Assembly (NCBI RefSeq): GCF_004210275.1
Contig: NZ_SCFA01000041.1
Location: 1 to 45,412 of the forward strand
From: Rickettsiales endosymbiont of Peranema trichophorum
Lineage (GTDB): Bacteria; Pseudomonadota; Alphaproteobacteria; Rickettsiales; Midichloriaceae
DNA length: 45,412 nucleotides
Direction of reading: 5' to 3'
Shown piece by piece: positions 17,639 to 27,408 of the stretch (positions are counted from its first letter, which is position 1; each line of letters starts with the position of its first letter). The notes beneath the pieces were generated by a model that had not been told where the DNA came from, searched no databases, and saw only the letters and a list, made by a program, of their open reading frames with translations. The position numbers and the translations under genes were made by a program.

Positions 17639-19189
17639 CTATGTGTTGGTATATGCAATGCTTCTTGCGTTCATAATGATGAAGTCGATATCTTGGTCAC
17701 TTAAACCGCTTTTCGGGCAAATTTCCACAAATTCATCACGTGACAAATCTGCTAACTGAAGAATGGTCTTAACGTTCCGCTTATAAAGAATGACCGCGAC
17801 GTCATGCGTGATGCCTTGCAACTCAAGGATCTGCTTGTCTACCATCTTGAGTGTTGGATCATCTGGCAACACAACCATAGAAGCGTCTTCGTGGGTTGCT
17901 GAATATCCCTTTGCACGGGATATCAGCTCCTCAGCTATTCCTAAGTCCAGTCCTTCCAACAATCCCAAGTTTGTCATATCTGCGTCAGCAATATCCTGAA
18001 CGGATACATATCCAGCCGAGGCCAACAATTGAGCCAATGTTTCTTCCACGTCAAGGGCCATGATGAACTTGTTTGTAATGGTTTTAAATTCGTCACCCCT
18101 TCTTTTTGATTCAGCATCCTCTGTTAAGACGTCAAGGTTCCATCCCACAATCTTTGAAGCTAGCTTGACGTTTTGGCCTCTCTTACCTATAGCAATGCTT
18201 AGCTGATCCTCTGGGACGACAGCTTCTATTCTTTGTCTGTCTCTGTCTATTATCACCTTGGCAACTTCTGCAGGGGCAAGAGCGCTAATGACAAGTGTGG
18301 CAACGTCAGAGCTCCAAGGGATAACGTCAATTTTTTCCCCTTGCAATTCTGATGTAATAGCTTGTACACGAGCTCCGCGCATTCCAACACAAGAACCGAC
18401 AGGATCGATAGATGTGTCTGATGAGAATACTGCGATCTTGCTTCTAAAGCCTGGTTCCCTTGCTACTGCCTTAATTTCAAGGAGCCCCTCGTAAAGCTCT
18501 GGAACCTCCTGAACAAATAATTTCACTAAAAAGCTTGGATGAGTTCTGGTTAATATCACTTGAGGGCCGTGGGCATTTTGCAATACCTCCAGTACAAGTG
18601 CTCTAACTCTATCCCCTTGCCTGAAATTATCTTGCTTTAAGAGGTTCTCCTTTTTGATGATTGCCTCGATGCTACCTACTTTAACAAGTATGTGCAAACG
18701 CTCAATCTTTTCAACGACGCCAACTATGATTTCTCCGATTCGATCCTTAAACTCTTCATATTGTCTTTGACTTTCTATCTCACGTACTCTTGAGGTGATG
18801 ATGTGTTTCGCTGCGCTTGCAGTGACTCTCATCAAGTCTATTGGTGGAAGTGGTTCCAATACGATGTCCCCCAGCTTGATATTCGGGTCTTTCATTTGCG
18901 CTTCTTGTAACGACACAAGAGAAAGTCCTTGCTCGACTTCTGTGTCCTCCTGTTCTTGGTGTTGAATAGGGTCCTCTACTACCAACACACGTGAAGCTAT
19001 AGAAACCTCCCCGGATTTGCGATCTATATGAACATGTATAGAACGCTCATGCCCGTACTTTCTCTTTGCTGCTGACTGTATTGCCTCTTCCAGAACAGAA
19101 ATGATCTGCTCGCGAGAGATGCTTTTTTCTCTAGCCACAGCCTCAGCTATTTGTAGTATCTCTGTGCCTCCTATATACTTTGTATTCAT
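17639..19189 (-). CDS. nusA: transcription termination/antitermination protein NusA
   Basis: NusA binds RNA polymerase and controls pausing, termination and antitermination. The N-terminal domain contains EILQIAEAVAREKSISREQIISVLEEAI. S1 sequence follows (IIVGVVEKIERLHILVKVG), then KH1 and KH2 with FRSKIAVFSSD, DPVGSCVGMRGARVQ and SIAIGKRGQNVKLASKI. The C-terminal acidic helical repeats (LDLGIAEELISRAKG, DVAVILYKRNVKTI) complete the alphaproteobacterial form. I chose the ATG at 19189 (MNTKYIGGTEIL), about 516 residues, on family alignment; the frame is open to an ATG at 19237. GAGGT lies 12 bases before the chosen start. rimP is not upstream. Confidence 0.95.
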   Translation of the reverse strand: MNTKYIGGTEILQIAEAVAREKSISREQIISVLEEAIQSAAKRKYGHERSIHVHIDRKSGEVSIASRVLVVEDPIQHQEQEDTEVEQGLSLVSLQEAQMKDPNIKLGDIVLEPLPPIDLMRVTASAAKHIITSRVREIESQRQYEEFKDRIGEIIVGVVEKIERLHILVKVGSIEAIIKKENLLKQDNFRQGDRVRALVLEVLQNAHGPQVILTRTHPSFLVKLFVQEVPELYEGLLEIKAVAREPGFRSKIAVFSSDTSIDPVGSCVGMRGARVQAITSELQGEKIDVIPWSSDVATLVISALAPAEVAKVIIDRDRQRIEAVVPEDQLSIAIGKRGQNVKLASKIVGWNLDVLTEDAESKRRGDEFKTITNKFIMALDVEETLAQLLASAGYVSVQDIADADMTNLGLLEGLDLGIAEELISRAKGYSATHEDASMVVLPDDPTLKMVDKQILELQGITHDVAVILYKRNVKTILQLADLSRDEFVEICPKSGLSDQDIDFIIMNARSIAYTNT

Positions 19190-19307
19190 TATCTGTATAG
19201 TACCTCTGTTACTTCTGGTTGGAGCGGATGATATCACATTTTACATATTATTGAAATAAAAGGTGAACATTTATTAACCTTGTACATACCGCTCGAAATA
19301 ATGTAGT

Positions 19308-19384
19308 TGGTAGGCAGTATTGGACTCGAACCAACGACCTCTACGATGTCAACGTAGCGCTCTAACCACCTGAGCTAACCGCCT
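19308..19384 (-). tRNA. tRNA-Val (GAC)
   Basis: The minus strand gives a full cloverleaf. The acceptor is AGGCGGT paired with ACTGCCT, the D arm is TAGCTCAGGTGGTTAGAGC, and the anticodon arm is CTACG-TTGACAT-CGTAG with anticodon GAC. The T arm contains GGTTCGAGTCC. CCA is encoded at 19308-19310. It lies upstream of nusA on the same strand, with about 120 bases between. Confidence 0.97.
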
Positions 19385-19393
19385 ATTGTTTGC

Positions 19394-19483
19394 ATACCAA
19401 AACGGACTGATTTTGCCATAGCGACTACAATAAATCAAGAAATAAGGTGATAGTGATTGAGGATTTATTTCAAGAATTGGTAT
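19394..19483. repeat. short 90-bp element with ATACCAA/TTGGTAT ends
   Basis: It begins ATACCAAAACGG and ends AGAATTGGTAT. The last 11 bases are the exact reverse complement of the first 11 bases of the 128-bp repeat. The interior differs from that repeat, apart from a loosely similar AAAACGGA...GATTTTG stretch. It may be a decayed or related non-autonomous element. It directly precedes tRNA-Val, so it could supply that gene's upstream sequence. Confidence 0.4.
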
Positions 19484-19625
19484 CACGCGCCAAAAGTAGA
19501 AAGAGTAAAGGCCGGAACGACAACCATATAACAGATAAAATGGGGAAAGGCGCCAATGACATTTCTTGTTGTATAAACTTTTGTTCACGCTTACTCTATA
19601 TTTATAGGCAATAATATTTCTAGAC

Positions 19626-22600
19626 ATGATTAGGCTATTTAAACTTCAGCCAGTCATATACGTTTGTTGCATGCTTTCTATAGTGTGCTTGCCATCTGCA
19701 GGACTCTCCGGGACAATTTATTCTGATTGTATTTTGGGTGATCAATTTGGAGATGATGGCGCTGAACACATAACGCTGACACCTATAAACGGAGAGTGTC
19801 AAAAGAGATGCGAAGAAGAATGTGGAAGCTTTTCTAGAAAAGACAAATACAACGAAGAACTAAATGCTAATGTTATCACCGACTGCATGAGCGCATGTCA
19901 GAAAGGTAAGAGCTTTACGAGCACTTTGTTGGCTGAAGGAAAGAATCCAGACGGCACCACAGATGGTAAGAGGAAAATACTTGGCCCCATCACAACTCTT
20001 GTAAAATGTGAAGATCAAAACTCAGTGCTGGACAACATATATCAAAGTACCATGATCGTTCATAATGGTGACAAACTGAAGCTATATGTTGCAGGAGATA
20101 CTCAAGACAATAAGGTGTATTTGTGTGGTAAAAAAAATGTTCAGCTAACTCCAATATTTGCTTTTCCACATCCAAAGGAAGATGGATTGACTGAGCCAAG
20201 TCCACCCCCATCTCCCGAACCTAATCCAGTTGTTACTGGAAGTGCTAGTAACAATATTGAGGCATTTTGGAATAGTACTAAGCAACCTCAAGGGCGTTGG
20301 TCCAGTAAGTATCAGCACCAATGTTTAAGTGATCTCAATAATCAAGAATGGCAAAGTTTAAGCAACAAAAAATTGTGGAGTACGGATGGTACCTATGGAC
20401 CTTTAAGTTCTCATTATCCAGATGAATACAGAGAGCTGTATAATAGTGTCAATGGTCCATGCAAATGGAGTGCCAGAAATAAGTCATTCACAAATACTGG
20501 TATATGGGTAGCAGATGGAGACGAACTTTCGATCATGTGGAATGGGGAATACTATGCGAATGATCCCACTGAGATCGTGACGTTAGGGATTCCAATGTCC
20601 TGTTTTGTGAAAGATGGAGAACGAGTCAAAATACGCTGGAATTACTGCGGCGCTTTGAGTGACTTCCCCAACGATTTATGTACAACAGAAGGGGCAAAAA
20701 AAGAATGTAATGATGCGATATCTCATTGCTTGACGACCAATTACAAGAATTTGCAAGACAAAGTTAAGTTGGCGGAGTATTGCTTCAATGCTGGTGCGTA
20801 TTCGCGAGATGGGCAGCCACCACGCGATCCAACATGGCAGACACGTAATAACTTTGCTAAATGTATAGTGAACGAGTCTGTTGCAAAGAAAATGTGGCCC
20901 TACTCAAATCTATATGTAAAGGAGACACAACAATATTGTAGCAAAGCCTTTTATGAAAGCAGTAAGTTGCACATACTGAAACCACAGGCATTGTCGAGAG
21001 GTGGAGTATCTAGCGACACGTTCAATTCAAAACAAGAATACGAAGAAATTTGTGGAGAAGATGCAAGAATTCCACCAAATGTATTTATCACAACATCAGC
21101 GGTTCCACAACCAGGTTCTGATTGGAAGTACTGGCATGGTTTAAGAGGTGGTATAACCGACACAGACCGTGTTATAGTCAAAAAGACTGACAATGACGGT
21201 AATATAATAGCGGGTTGTGACCAAGACTATGTTCAGGATCCTAATTGCTTTGTCCTGGATGACTTGGGGTATCCTAGATACATATATAGCGGAGTACTTC
21301 AAAATTTTAGCTCTACAAGGACACCATTAGCTTTTAGACACAGCGGTATACAGAGCAATCAACAGATAGGTGGATTTAATTTAGCTGTGGATTGGGGCGG
21401 ATGTCCTAGAGTAAACGGTGAGGAAGTGTATTATACAGTGGAGGTAAGTAGGCAAGAATTGGATAAGTCGGAGGCAGCCGGAACTACCGACTGGCAGGCC
21501 GTTCCAGGAGAAGTATTGACCAAAGGCAAGGATCTAGTGATTGCGTCAAGTAAGATTGGCACTAAGACTGGGCCTAAGGATGGGTATATCTTTTTAAAGA
21601 TCAAGTCTATTACTCCTCCACCAAATGCTCCAGATGAAATCAAAGAAATGTACACGGGACCTGGAAATCGCTTTGGGCATTATAATCTTGTCATGAAAAG
21701 AGCAGATGTGGGGGTAGTTCTTAGACGAATTACTGGCCCTATGATTACAGTTGTGAAATATGTGTACGACACACTTTTAGGTAGTGACAATACTACAGGA
21801 GTTGTTGAAAAAGTATTCGTCAGGGTAGTTGCAAATCACCAATTTATTACAATCGTGAAGACGCTCTTGGTCTTCTATTTTTGTTTATTAGGAGCATCTG
21901 TTGTTCTTGGACTGGTCAATTTGGATCACAAAGAAACAATCATGAGATTAATAAAAGTTAGTATAGTCGTTGCCTTGATTTCTCCAAATAGTTGGGAATT
22001 TTTTGGTGGATACTTGGTTGACATGCTAGTTAAAGGGGGGCTAGCAATGATTGGCTTAATGGCAAGCGCTAGTTCAACTGAGCTACTCATGGTAACCGAA
22101 GCCGAACTTGTCAAAGAGCCTGCTTTGATATTTAGGCTTTTTGATGGTCCATTTTCACAAATGACTGACCCTATCATATGGAGGAAGATCTGTGGATTGC
22201 TTTTTTCAAGCTTATTAGGGTTCTTTGTCACCATTATCCTAGCACTGACCTTACTGATATACATGATCACAATGGCTAAAGTAGCCGTAATTTACTTGTA
22301 CTCCTTGATCATGCTGTCATTTCTTATAATCGCTGGTCCAATTTTTATTATATTTATGCTGTTTGAGAATACCAAAAGCTTTTTTGAGCAGTGGTGGAAG
22401 CAGCTTGTATCTTTTGTTCTCCAGCCTATGATGTTGATGACATCAGTGATGTTGTTTAACGTTTGTTTAATTTTTTTATTGTATACAATACTAAGGTTCA
22501 CCGTCTGTAAATTTTGCTTCTTGTACATAGATCTACGACCACTAGCGCATGTCGATCAATGTTTGATTCCAGTATGGCGGTTAATGATGATATCTCATCT

Positions 22601-22829
22601 TCCTCCGTCTGCTTCTACAAGTTTTTTAGCCCCTATGGGGTCGGTATGCGGCTCCATCACATTTTTCTTGATCGTATACGGCATGTTTAGGTTCACGCAA
22701 TTTATAACATTAGTGGCAGGTATGATGGTGACAGGCAATCCTATTAGAATCGCAACAGCTGCAGCTGGTGCGCAAGCAATGCAGGCACCTATTGAAAAGA
22801 GTATAAAGAAACAAATCGGAATGCGATGA
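19626..22829 (+). CDS. type IV secretion VirB6-family protein with large N-terminal domain
   Basis: VirB6 proteins form part of the inner-membrane platform of type IV secretion systems. This 1067-residue protein starts with a signal peptide (about 1-29). A Cys-rich extracytoplasmic domain of about 700 residues follows, then the TrbL/VirB6 core from about 727 to the end. The core shows multiple membrane helices (LLVFYFCLLGASVVLGLV, MAKVAVIYLYSLIMLSFLII) and the typical FFEQWWKQLVSFVLQPMM. Rickettsiales carry several long VirB6 paralogues, usually beside virB3-virB4. Here it stands alone between tRNA-Val and a repeat copy. The large domain may face the cell exterior or host (inference). Confidence 0.88.
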   Translation: MIRLFKLQPVIYVCCMLSIVCLPSAGLSGTIYSDCILGDQFGDDGAEHITLTPINGECQKRCEEECGSFSRKDKYNEELNANVITDCMSACQKGKSFTSTLLAEGKNPDGTTDGKRKILGPITTLVKCEDQNSVLDNIYQSTMIVHNGDKLKLYVAGDTQDNKVYLCGKKNVQLTPIFAFPHPKEDGLTEPSPPPSPEPNPVVTGSASNNIEAFWNSTKQPQGRWSSKYQHQCLSDLNNQEWQSLSNKKLWSTDGTYGPLSSHYPDEYRELYNSVNGPCKWSARNKSFTNTGIWVADGDELSIMWNGEYYANDPTEIVTLGIPMSCFVKDGERVKIRWNYCGALSDFPNDLCTTEGAKKECNDAISHCLTTNYKNLQDKVKLAEYCFNAGAYSRDGQPPRDPTWQTRNNFAKCIVNESVAKKMWPYSNLYVKETQQYCSKAFYESSKLHILKPQALSRGGVSSDTFNSKQEYEEICGEDARIPPNVFITTSAVPQPGSDWKYWHGLRGGITDTDRVIVKKTDNDGNIIAGCDQDYVQDPNCFVLDDLGYPRYIYSGVLQNFSSTRTPLAFRHSGIQSNQQIGGFNLAVDWGGCPRVNGEEVYYTVEVSRQELDKSEAAGTTDWQAVPGEVLTKGKDLVIASSKIGTKTGPKDGYIFLKIKSITPPPNAPDEIKEMYTGPGNRFGHYNLVMKRADVGVVLRRITGPMITVVKYVYDTLLGSDNTTGVVEKVFVRVVANHQFITIVKTLLVFYFCLLGASVVLGLVNLDHKETIMRLIKVSIVVALISPNSWEFFGGYLVDMLVKGGLAMIGLMASASSTELLMVTEAELVKEPALIFRLFDGPFSQMTDPIIWRKICGLLFSSLLGFFVTIILALTLLIYMITMAKVAVIYLYSLIMLSFLIIAGPIFIIFMLFENTKSFFEQWWKQLVSFVLQPMMLMTSVMLFNVCLIFLLYTILRFTVCKFCFLYIDLRPLAHVDQCLIPVWRLMMISHLPPSASTSFLAPMGSVCGSITFFLIVYGMFRFTQFITLVAGMMVTGNPIRIATAAAGAQAMQAPIEKSIKKQIGMR

Positions 22830-22879
22830 AATAACGAAATGGCGATATGAACAGTACCCTTGATCTCGTTAATCTTGTT

Positions 22880-23007
22880 ATTCCAATTCTCATTTTTAAA
22901 TGATTCAAAACGGATTTTGTGAAACTCGGCTCTGCGCACGTATTTCAATACGCTTACGCAGCCTCATCCTCAAATCCATTTGCCTGATTTAATCTGAAAC
23001 TTGGTAT
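22880..23007 (+). repeat. 128-bp ATACCAA/TTGGTAT repeat, full copy B
   Basis: This copy matches copy A over its whole length, with a few changes (ATTCCAA at the left end, CGCACG in the hairpin, AAACTTGG near the right end). It lies between the convergent virB6 and PBP1A genes. Its last base, at 23007, is also the first base of the PBP1A stop triplet on the plus strand. It has no coding capacity. Confidence 0.9.
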
Positions 23008-25412
23008 TATTCCAATACCGTGTCAAAGATTTGGTTAATCGTATCGTCTGTAGGTGCTTTTTGGACAAACACATCACGTACATGTCGACCGGTGTGGTTC
23101 TCATCCTGCACAAGCTCCCCCGTGTTGTAGTCGACATTTACAAAGGTGACACCATTTGGTATGTCAAATTCTCTTTTGTCGAAGTGTTTGGAGGCATTTT
23201 GCATAAAATTCACAAAGATTGGAAGAGCTAGAGTCGCGCCACTCTCTTTTTGACCTAGAGTTCTAGGTACGTCAAAGCCCACATACACTGCTACTAATAT
23301 GTTTGGGTTAAATCCAATGAACCAACTGTCGCAACTGTCATTCGTCGTGCCTGTCTTGCCTGCTATAGGCATATTTAGTGCTCTTGCCCTGGCTCCAGTT
23401 CCTCGCAACACAGCCCCTTGTAATATTGATAAGAGTTGATAGTTAACCTCAGGCTCTATAACTTGGTCATATGCGTCTGCTAACAGTGGTGGTGTTTGTA
23501 GAGTCTCATCTTCCAGGTACTTCACATTTTTGGTCTTTGTAGAATATATCAAATTACCTCTTCTATCATATACTCTGTCTATAAAGTGTGGTTGAACCCT
23601 CTTGCCACCGCTTGCAATAATGTTATATGCATTTGCTATGTTAAGCACTGTTGTCTCAAACGCACCAAGTGCAATGGAATAAGTTGAGCGTTTAAGAGCT
23701 GCATCCGTATAAATGCCTAACCTTTCTGCAAGCTCTGTGACCGGTTCTAGTCCAAGTGTTAACAATAATCTAATGGTCGGTAGATTTCTTGATCGTTCTA
23801 AGGCCTGACGAAATGTGATTGGACCCAAATATTTGTTGTCAATGTTTTTTGGTTTCCAAATTGGTAGTCCATAACCTTGCTCTATTTCTATCGGTGAGTC
23901 CTCTAAAATTGTATTAGGTGGTATCCCCTGCTCTAAGGCCGCCAAGTAGACGAAGCTTTTAAAAGCAGAGCCAGGTTGTCTTCGGGCTTGCGTCACTCTG
24001 TTGAATCTGCTTTTCTTAAAACTATAACCACCTACTTCGGCTAGCACTTTGCCTGAAACAGTCTCAAGGACCACTAGCGCCCCGTTCACATCTGGAATCT
24101 GTTCCAGCAAAAATTCATCAGGTTGTGAGGTTGCTCTTACAGCTATGACATCACCTATTTTTATTACTTCCCTTACAGATGAAACTGTTTTTCCAAGCGT
24201 CTGGTCATTTAGATTTTTTCTTGCCCATGATAAAGTGGAAAGCTTAATAGAGCCATATGACACATTATTGTTATCTTGTACTACAGCAATCTTTGCAGCA
24301 TTGTCAGTGACTTTCAACGCTACTCCAACTTGAAATGGTTCAATATCTGGAGGTGTAGAAAATCTCAACAATGCTTCAACCCAGCTTTTGTCAGTATCTG
24401 GATTTTTTGGAAGGTCTATACGACCTAGAGGACCGCGCCATCCATGTTTTTTATCGTATTGTAATAACCCTTCCTGTAGGGTGCGAGTTGCTAAGCTTTG
24501 TAGCTTTTCGTCTACATTGGTATACACTTGCAAGCCGTCCTGATAGACAGCATCCTCTCCAAATCGTTCTATCAACTCTTGCCTGACGGTTTCGGAATAG
24601 TAGTCGGCTTTAAAAAATGATACGGTATGTCTCTCTTTTAAAGTTATTGGCAGCTGTTTTGCCTTTTCGTACTCTTCTTGAGTAATGTACTGCTCATCAT
24701 ACATTCTTTGCAGTACCCAATTTCTACGAGCTACAGTTCTTGCATATCCCTTGATCGGGTTAATTGTTGAAGGCGATTTAGGAATCGCAGCAAGCACTGC
24801 AACTTCGTCTAGTGTCAAATCGCTGAGCTTTTTGTTAAAATAATTCAAAGCGGCTGAGGCGATTCCGTAAGAGTGGTTACCCATATATATTTGATTTAAG
24901 TAAAGCTCCAGTATTCTTTCTTTGGAGTATATCCTGCTTATTCTGTATGCTAAAATTGCCTCTTTGATCTTGCGCGAGATCGTTCTCTCATTGCTAAGTA
25001 GGAAGTTCTTAACGACTTGCTGAGTAATCGTAGAACCGCCAGCAGGATTTTTTTGCTTGCCAACGTTCAAAATGTTAATAAGACAGGCTCTGATAATTCC
25101 CTGTATGTCTATTCCTTCATGTTTCAGAAAATTTTGATCTTCTGCTGCAATGAATGCTTTGACTAGCATTGGAGGTATATCGCTGTATTTCGTGTAAATC
25201 CTGTTTTCTACAGCAAACTCATCAAGAATTTTACCGTCTAATGTGTATAATCTTGTGACAGTTGGTGGATCATACTCTTCAAGATGTTTGTAATCCGGGA
25301 GATCTTTGCTATAATGGTACAGTACTTGTAATGTTGTAAAAAGCGTTATAACAAACAAAACAGTAAAAAAACAAAACCAAAAGCGTGCTATTTTTTTGAC
25401 TTTTTGAAACAT
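23007..25412 (-). CDS. mrcA: penicillin-binding protein 1A, bifunctional
   Basis: This class A PBP polymerises and cross-links peptidoglycan. After an N-terminal membrane helix (about 8-30) comes the glycosyltransferase domain: KAFIAAEDQNFLKHEGID (catalytic Glu), GGSTITQQVVKN, and KERILELYLNQIYMGNHSYG. An OB-like insert follows, then the transpeptidase domain with SAFK (SxxK, in RQPGSAFKSFVYL), SRN (ERSRNLPTIR) and KTGT (AGKTGTTNDSCDSWFIG). All catalytic motifs are intact, so the organism should be able to make peptidoglycan. Its stop lies at the end of repeat copy B. It is divergent from typA, with a 142-base gap. Confidence 0.96.
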   Translation of the reverse strand: MFQKVKKIARFWFCFFTVLFVITLFTTLQVLYHYSKDLPDYKHLEEYDPPTVTRLYTLDGKILDEFAVENRIYTKYSDIPPMLVKAFIAAEDQNFLKHEGIDIQGIIRACLINILNVGKQKNPAGGSTITQQVVKNFLLSNERTISRKIKEAILAYRISRIYSKERILELYLNQIYMGNHSYGIASAALNYFNKKLSDLTLDEVAVLAAIPKSPSTINPIKGYARTVARRNWVLQRMYDEQYITQEEYEKAKQLPITLKERHTVSFFKADYYSETVRQELIERFGEDAVYQDGLQVYTNVDEKLQSLATRTLQEGLLQYDKKHGWRGPLGRIDLPKNPDTDKSWVEALLRFSTPPDIEPFQVGVALKVTDNAAKIAVVQDNNNVSYGSIKLSTLSWARKNLNDQTLGKTVSSVREVIKIGDVIAVRATSQPDEFLLEQIPDVNGALVVLETVSGKVLAEVGGYSFKKSRFNRVTQARRQPGSAFKSFVYLAALEQGIPPNTILEDSPIEIEQGYGLPIWKPKNIDNKYLGPITFRQALERSRNLPTIRLLLTLGLEPVTELAERLGIYTDAALKRSTYSIALGAFETTVLNIANAYNIIASGGKRVQPHFIDRVYDRRGNLIYSTKTKNVKYLEDETLQTPPLLADAYDQVIEPEVNYQLLSILQGAVLRGTGARARALNMPIAGKTGTTNDSCDSWFIGFNPNILVAVYVGFDVPRTLGQKESGATLALPIFVNFMQNASKHFDKREFDIPNGVTFVNVDYNTGELVQDENHTGRHVRDVFVQKAPTDDTINQIFDTVLE

Positions 25413-25554
25413 CGGCGAAATGCTATAGGAACATACAACGGGAGAAAACTTCCGCGTGTGAGTTGGAGGAATCTGTCAGCATTATATCGAGAAAAAGCCA
25501 ATAGCACAAGATAATATGCTTCTACTAATGACAATGAGAGATAACTAAGACACG

Positions 25555-27363
25555 ATGAGTAACATAAGAAATTTAGCGATTATAGCACACGTTGATCACG
25601 GAAAAACAACCCTGATAGATAACATGTTAAAACAAAGCGGTACTTTCAGGGAAAATCAGCAGGTAGCCGATCGATTGATGGACTCAAATGAGCTTGAGCG
25701 AGAGCGTGGTATAACGATCGTGGCGAAATGTACGTCAATCACATACGGTGATTACAAACTGAACATCATTGATACTCCTGGACACGCTGATTTTGGTGGT
25801 GAAGTTGAAAGGGTCTTATCTATGGTCGATGGTGCGCTTCTTTTGGTTGATTCCTCCGAAGGTCCCATGCCGCAAACAAAGTTTGTATTAAACAAGGCTC
25901 TGCAACTCGGCTTGTGTCCCATAGTAATCATTAATAAGGTGGACAGAAGCGATAGTAGAGTAGAGGAGGTGATTAATGAGGTGTTTGATCTGTTTGTAGC
26001 TTTAGGTGCAAATGAACGACAATTGGATTTTCCAATATTATACGCAGTTGGTAGAGACGGTTGGGCAACTCCAAAGCTAGAGGAGAAGGGTGTCGATTTA
26101 GGTCCGTTGTTTGAGATTATTATAAAGCATGTACCATCACCAAGCGTACACGATATCAAAGGCTTTTCGATGTTAGCAACCATACTGAACTATGACTCCT
26201 ATGTAGGTAGAATATTGATAGGAAAGGTATATTCTGGAGAAGCTCAAGTTAATGATGGTGTAAAAGCTATCAATCTACGTGGTGAGCTTGTAGAAACATC
26301 AAAGTTAACAAAGTTGTTTGGATTTAAGGGAATAGACAGAACTCCGATTGACGTTATAAGAGCTGGAGACATTATAGCTATCGCAGGTTTAGGTAAGGCT
26401 TCTGTCTCTGATACGATATGTAGTGCAGATATCAGTACGCCTATTGCTAGTACTCCTATAGATCCTCCGACGATGGCGATCACGATAGGTGTTAACGATT
26501 CTCCTCTTGCTGGCCAGGAAGGATCAAAAGTGACATCCAGAATGATATTGGAACGTCTTCAACGCGAAGCGGAAGTGAATGTCGCGATTGCCTTGAGTGC
26601 AGCAGGTGGAAAGGGTGAGAGCTTTGAAGTTGGAGGACGTGGAGAATTACAGCTAGGTATATTGATAGAAAGTATGCGTCGTGAGGGCTTTGAGCTTTCG
26701 GTATCACGTCCGCGGGTACTGCTGAGAAAAGACGACTCTGGCAATGTACTAGAGCCGATCGAGGAGGTAATCATCGACGTAGATGAGGAATACAACAGTG
26801 TGATAGTAGAAAAGCTCTTAAGGCGCAAGGGGGACTTGATGGAGATCAAACCTAGTTCTGGAAATAAGCTGCGATTGGTATTTCACATTCCTTCGCGTGG
26901 TCTTATTGGTTATCAAGCAGAATTTAGAAATGATACAAGAGGAACTGGCGTACTAAGCAAAATCTTTTTGAGGTACGAGCCATACAAAGGAGACATTGAA
27001 AAGCGTGGTAACGGAGTCTTGATATCAAATTGTGCCGGGGAAACTACTGCCTATGCGTTATGGAACTTAAAAGAGCGTGGCATGATGTTTGTTGCTCCCA
27101 AAACGAAGGTGTACGAAGGTATGGTCGTGGGAGAGCATAACAGAAGCAACGATCTTGATGTCAATGCGGTACGAGGCAAGAAGTTGACGAACATGAGAGC
27201 TTCTGGTAGCGATGAAAACATACTGTTGACACCACATAAAGAGCTTACACTTGAGGAAGCCATCTCCTACATTGAGGACGATGAGCTAATCGAGGTGACC
27301 CCTAAAAGCATCAGATTGAGAAAGCGCTATTTATCTCCAAACGACAGAAAGAAAAATAGCTAA
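25555..27363 (+). CDS. typA: ribosome-associated GTPase TypA/BipA
   Basis: TypA is a translational GTPase that assists ribosome assembly and stress adaptation. At 602 residues it has the usual length. The G domain shows AIIAHVDHGKTTLIDNML, ERERGITI, DTPGHADFGGEVERVL and INKVDR. The EF-G-like region and the TypA-specific C-terminal end follow, with GRGELQLGILIESMRREGFEL, FHIPSRGLIGYQAEFRNDTRG and LTNMRASGSDENILLTP. The latter stretch is typical of the TypA C-terminal domain. No strong ribosome binding site is seen. ubiH follows after 45 bases. Confidence 0.97.
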   Translation: MSNIRNLAIIAHVDHGKTTLIDNMLKQSGTFRENQQVADRLMDSNELERERGITIVAKCTSITYGDYKLNIIDTPGHADFGGEVERVLSMVDGALLLVDSSEGPMPQTKFVLNKALQLGLCPIVIINKVDRSDSRVEEVINEVFDLFVALGANERQLDFPILYAVGRDGWATPKLEEKGVDLGPLFEIIIKHVPSPSVHDIKGFSMLATILNYDSYVGRILIGKVYSGEAQVNDGVKAINLRGELVETSKLTKLFGFKGIDRTPIDVIRAGDIIAIAGLGKASVSDTICSADISTPIASTPIDPPTMAITIGVNDSPLAGQEGSKVTSRMILERLQREAEVNVAIALSAAGGKGESFEVGGRGELQLGILIESMRREGFELSVSRPRVLLRKDDSGNVLEPIEEVIIDVDEEYNSVIVEKLLRRKGDLMEIKPSSGNKLRLVFHIPSRGLIGYQAEFRNDTRGTGVLSKIFLRYEPYKGDIEKRGNGVLISNCAGETTAYALWNLKERGMMFVAPKTKVYEGMVVGEHNRSNDLDVNAVRGKKLTNMRASGSDENILLTPHKELTLEEAISYIEDDELIEVTPKSIRLRKRYLSPNDRKKNS

Positions 27364-27408
27364 GCATTGCTATATTTTTTTATGCTTTGTAAATGACAAT
27401 AAAAATGG

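Noticed and set aside
22595-22948. A minus-strand frame starting within repeat copy B and running back through the virB6 end
   Set aside because: It starts with TTG inside the repeat hairpin and is antisense to the clearly coding VirB6 membrane domain.
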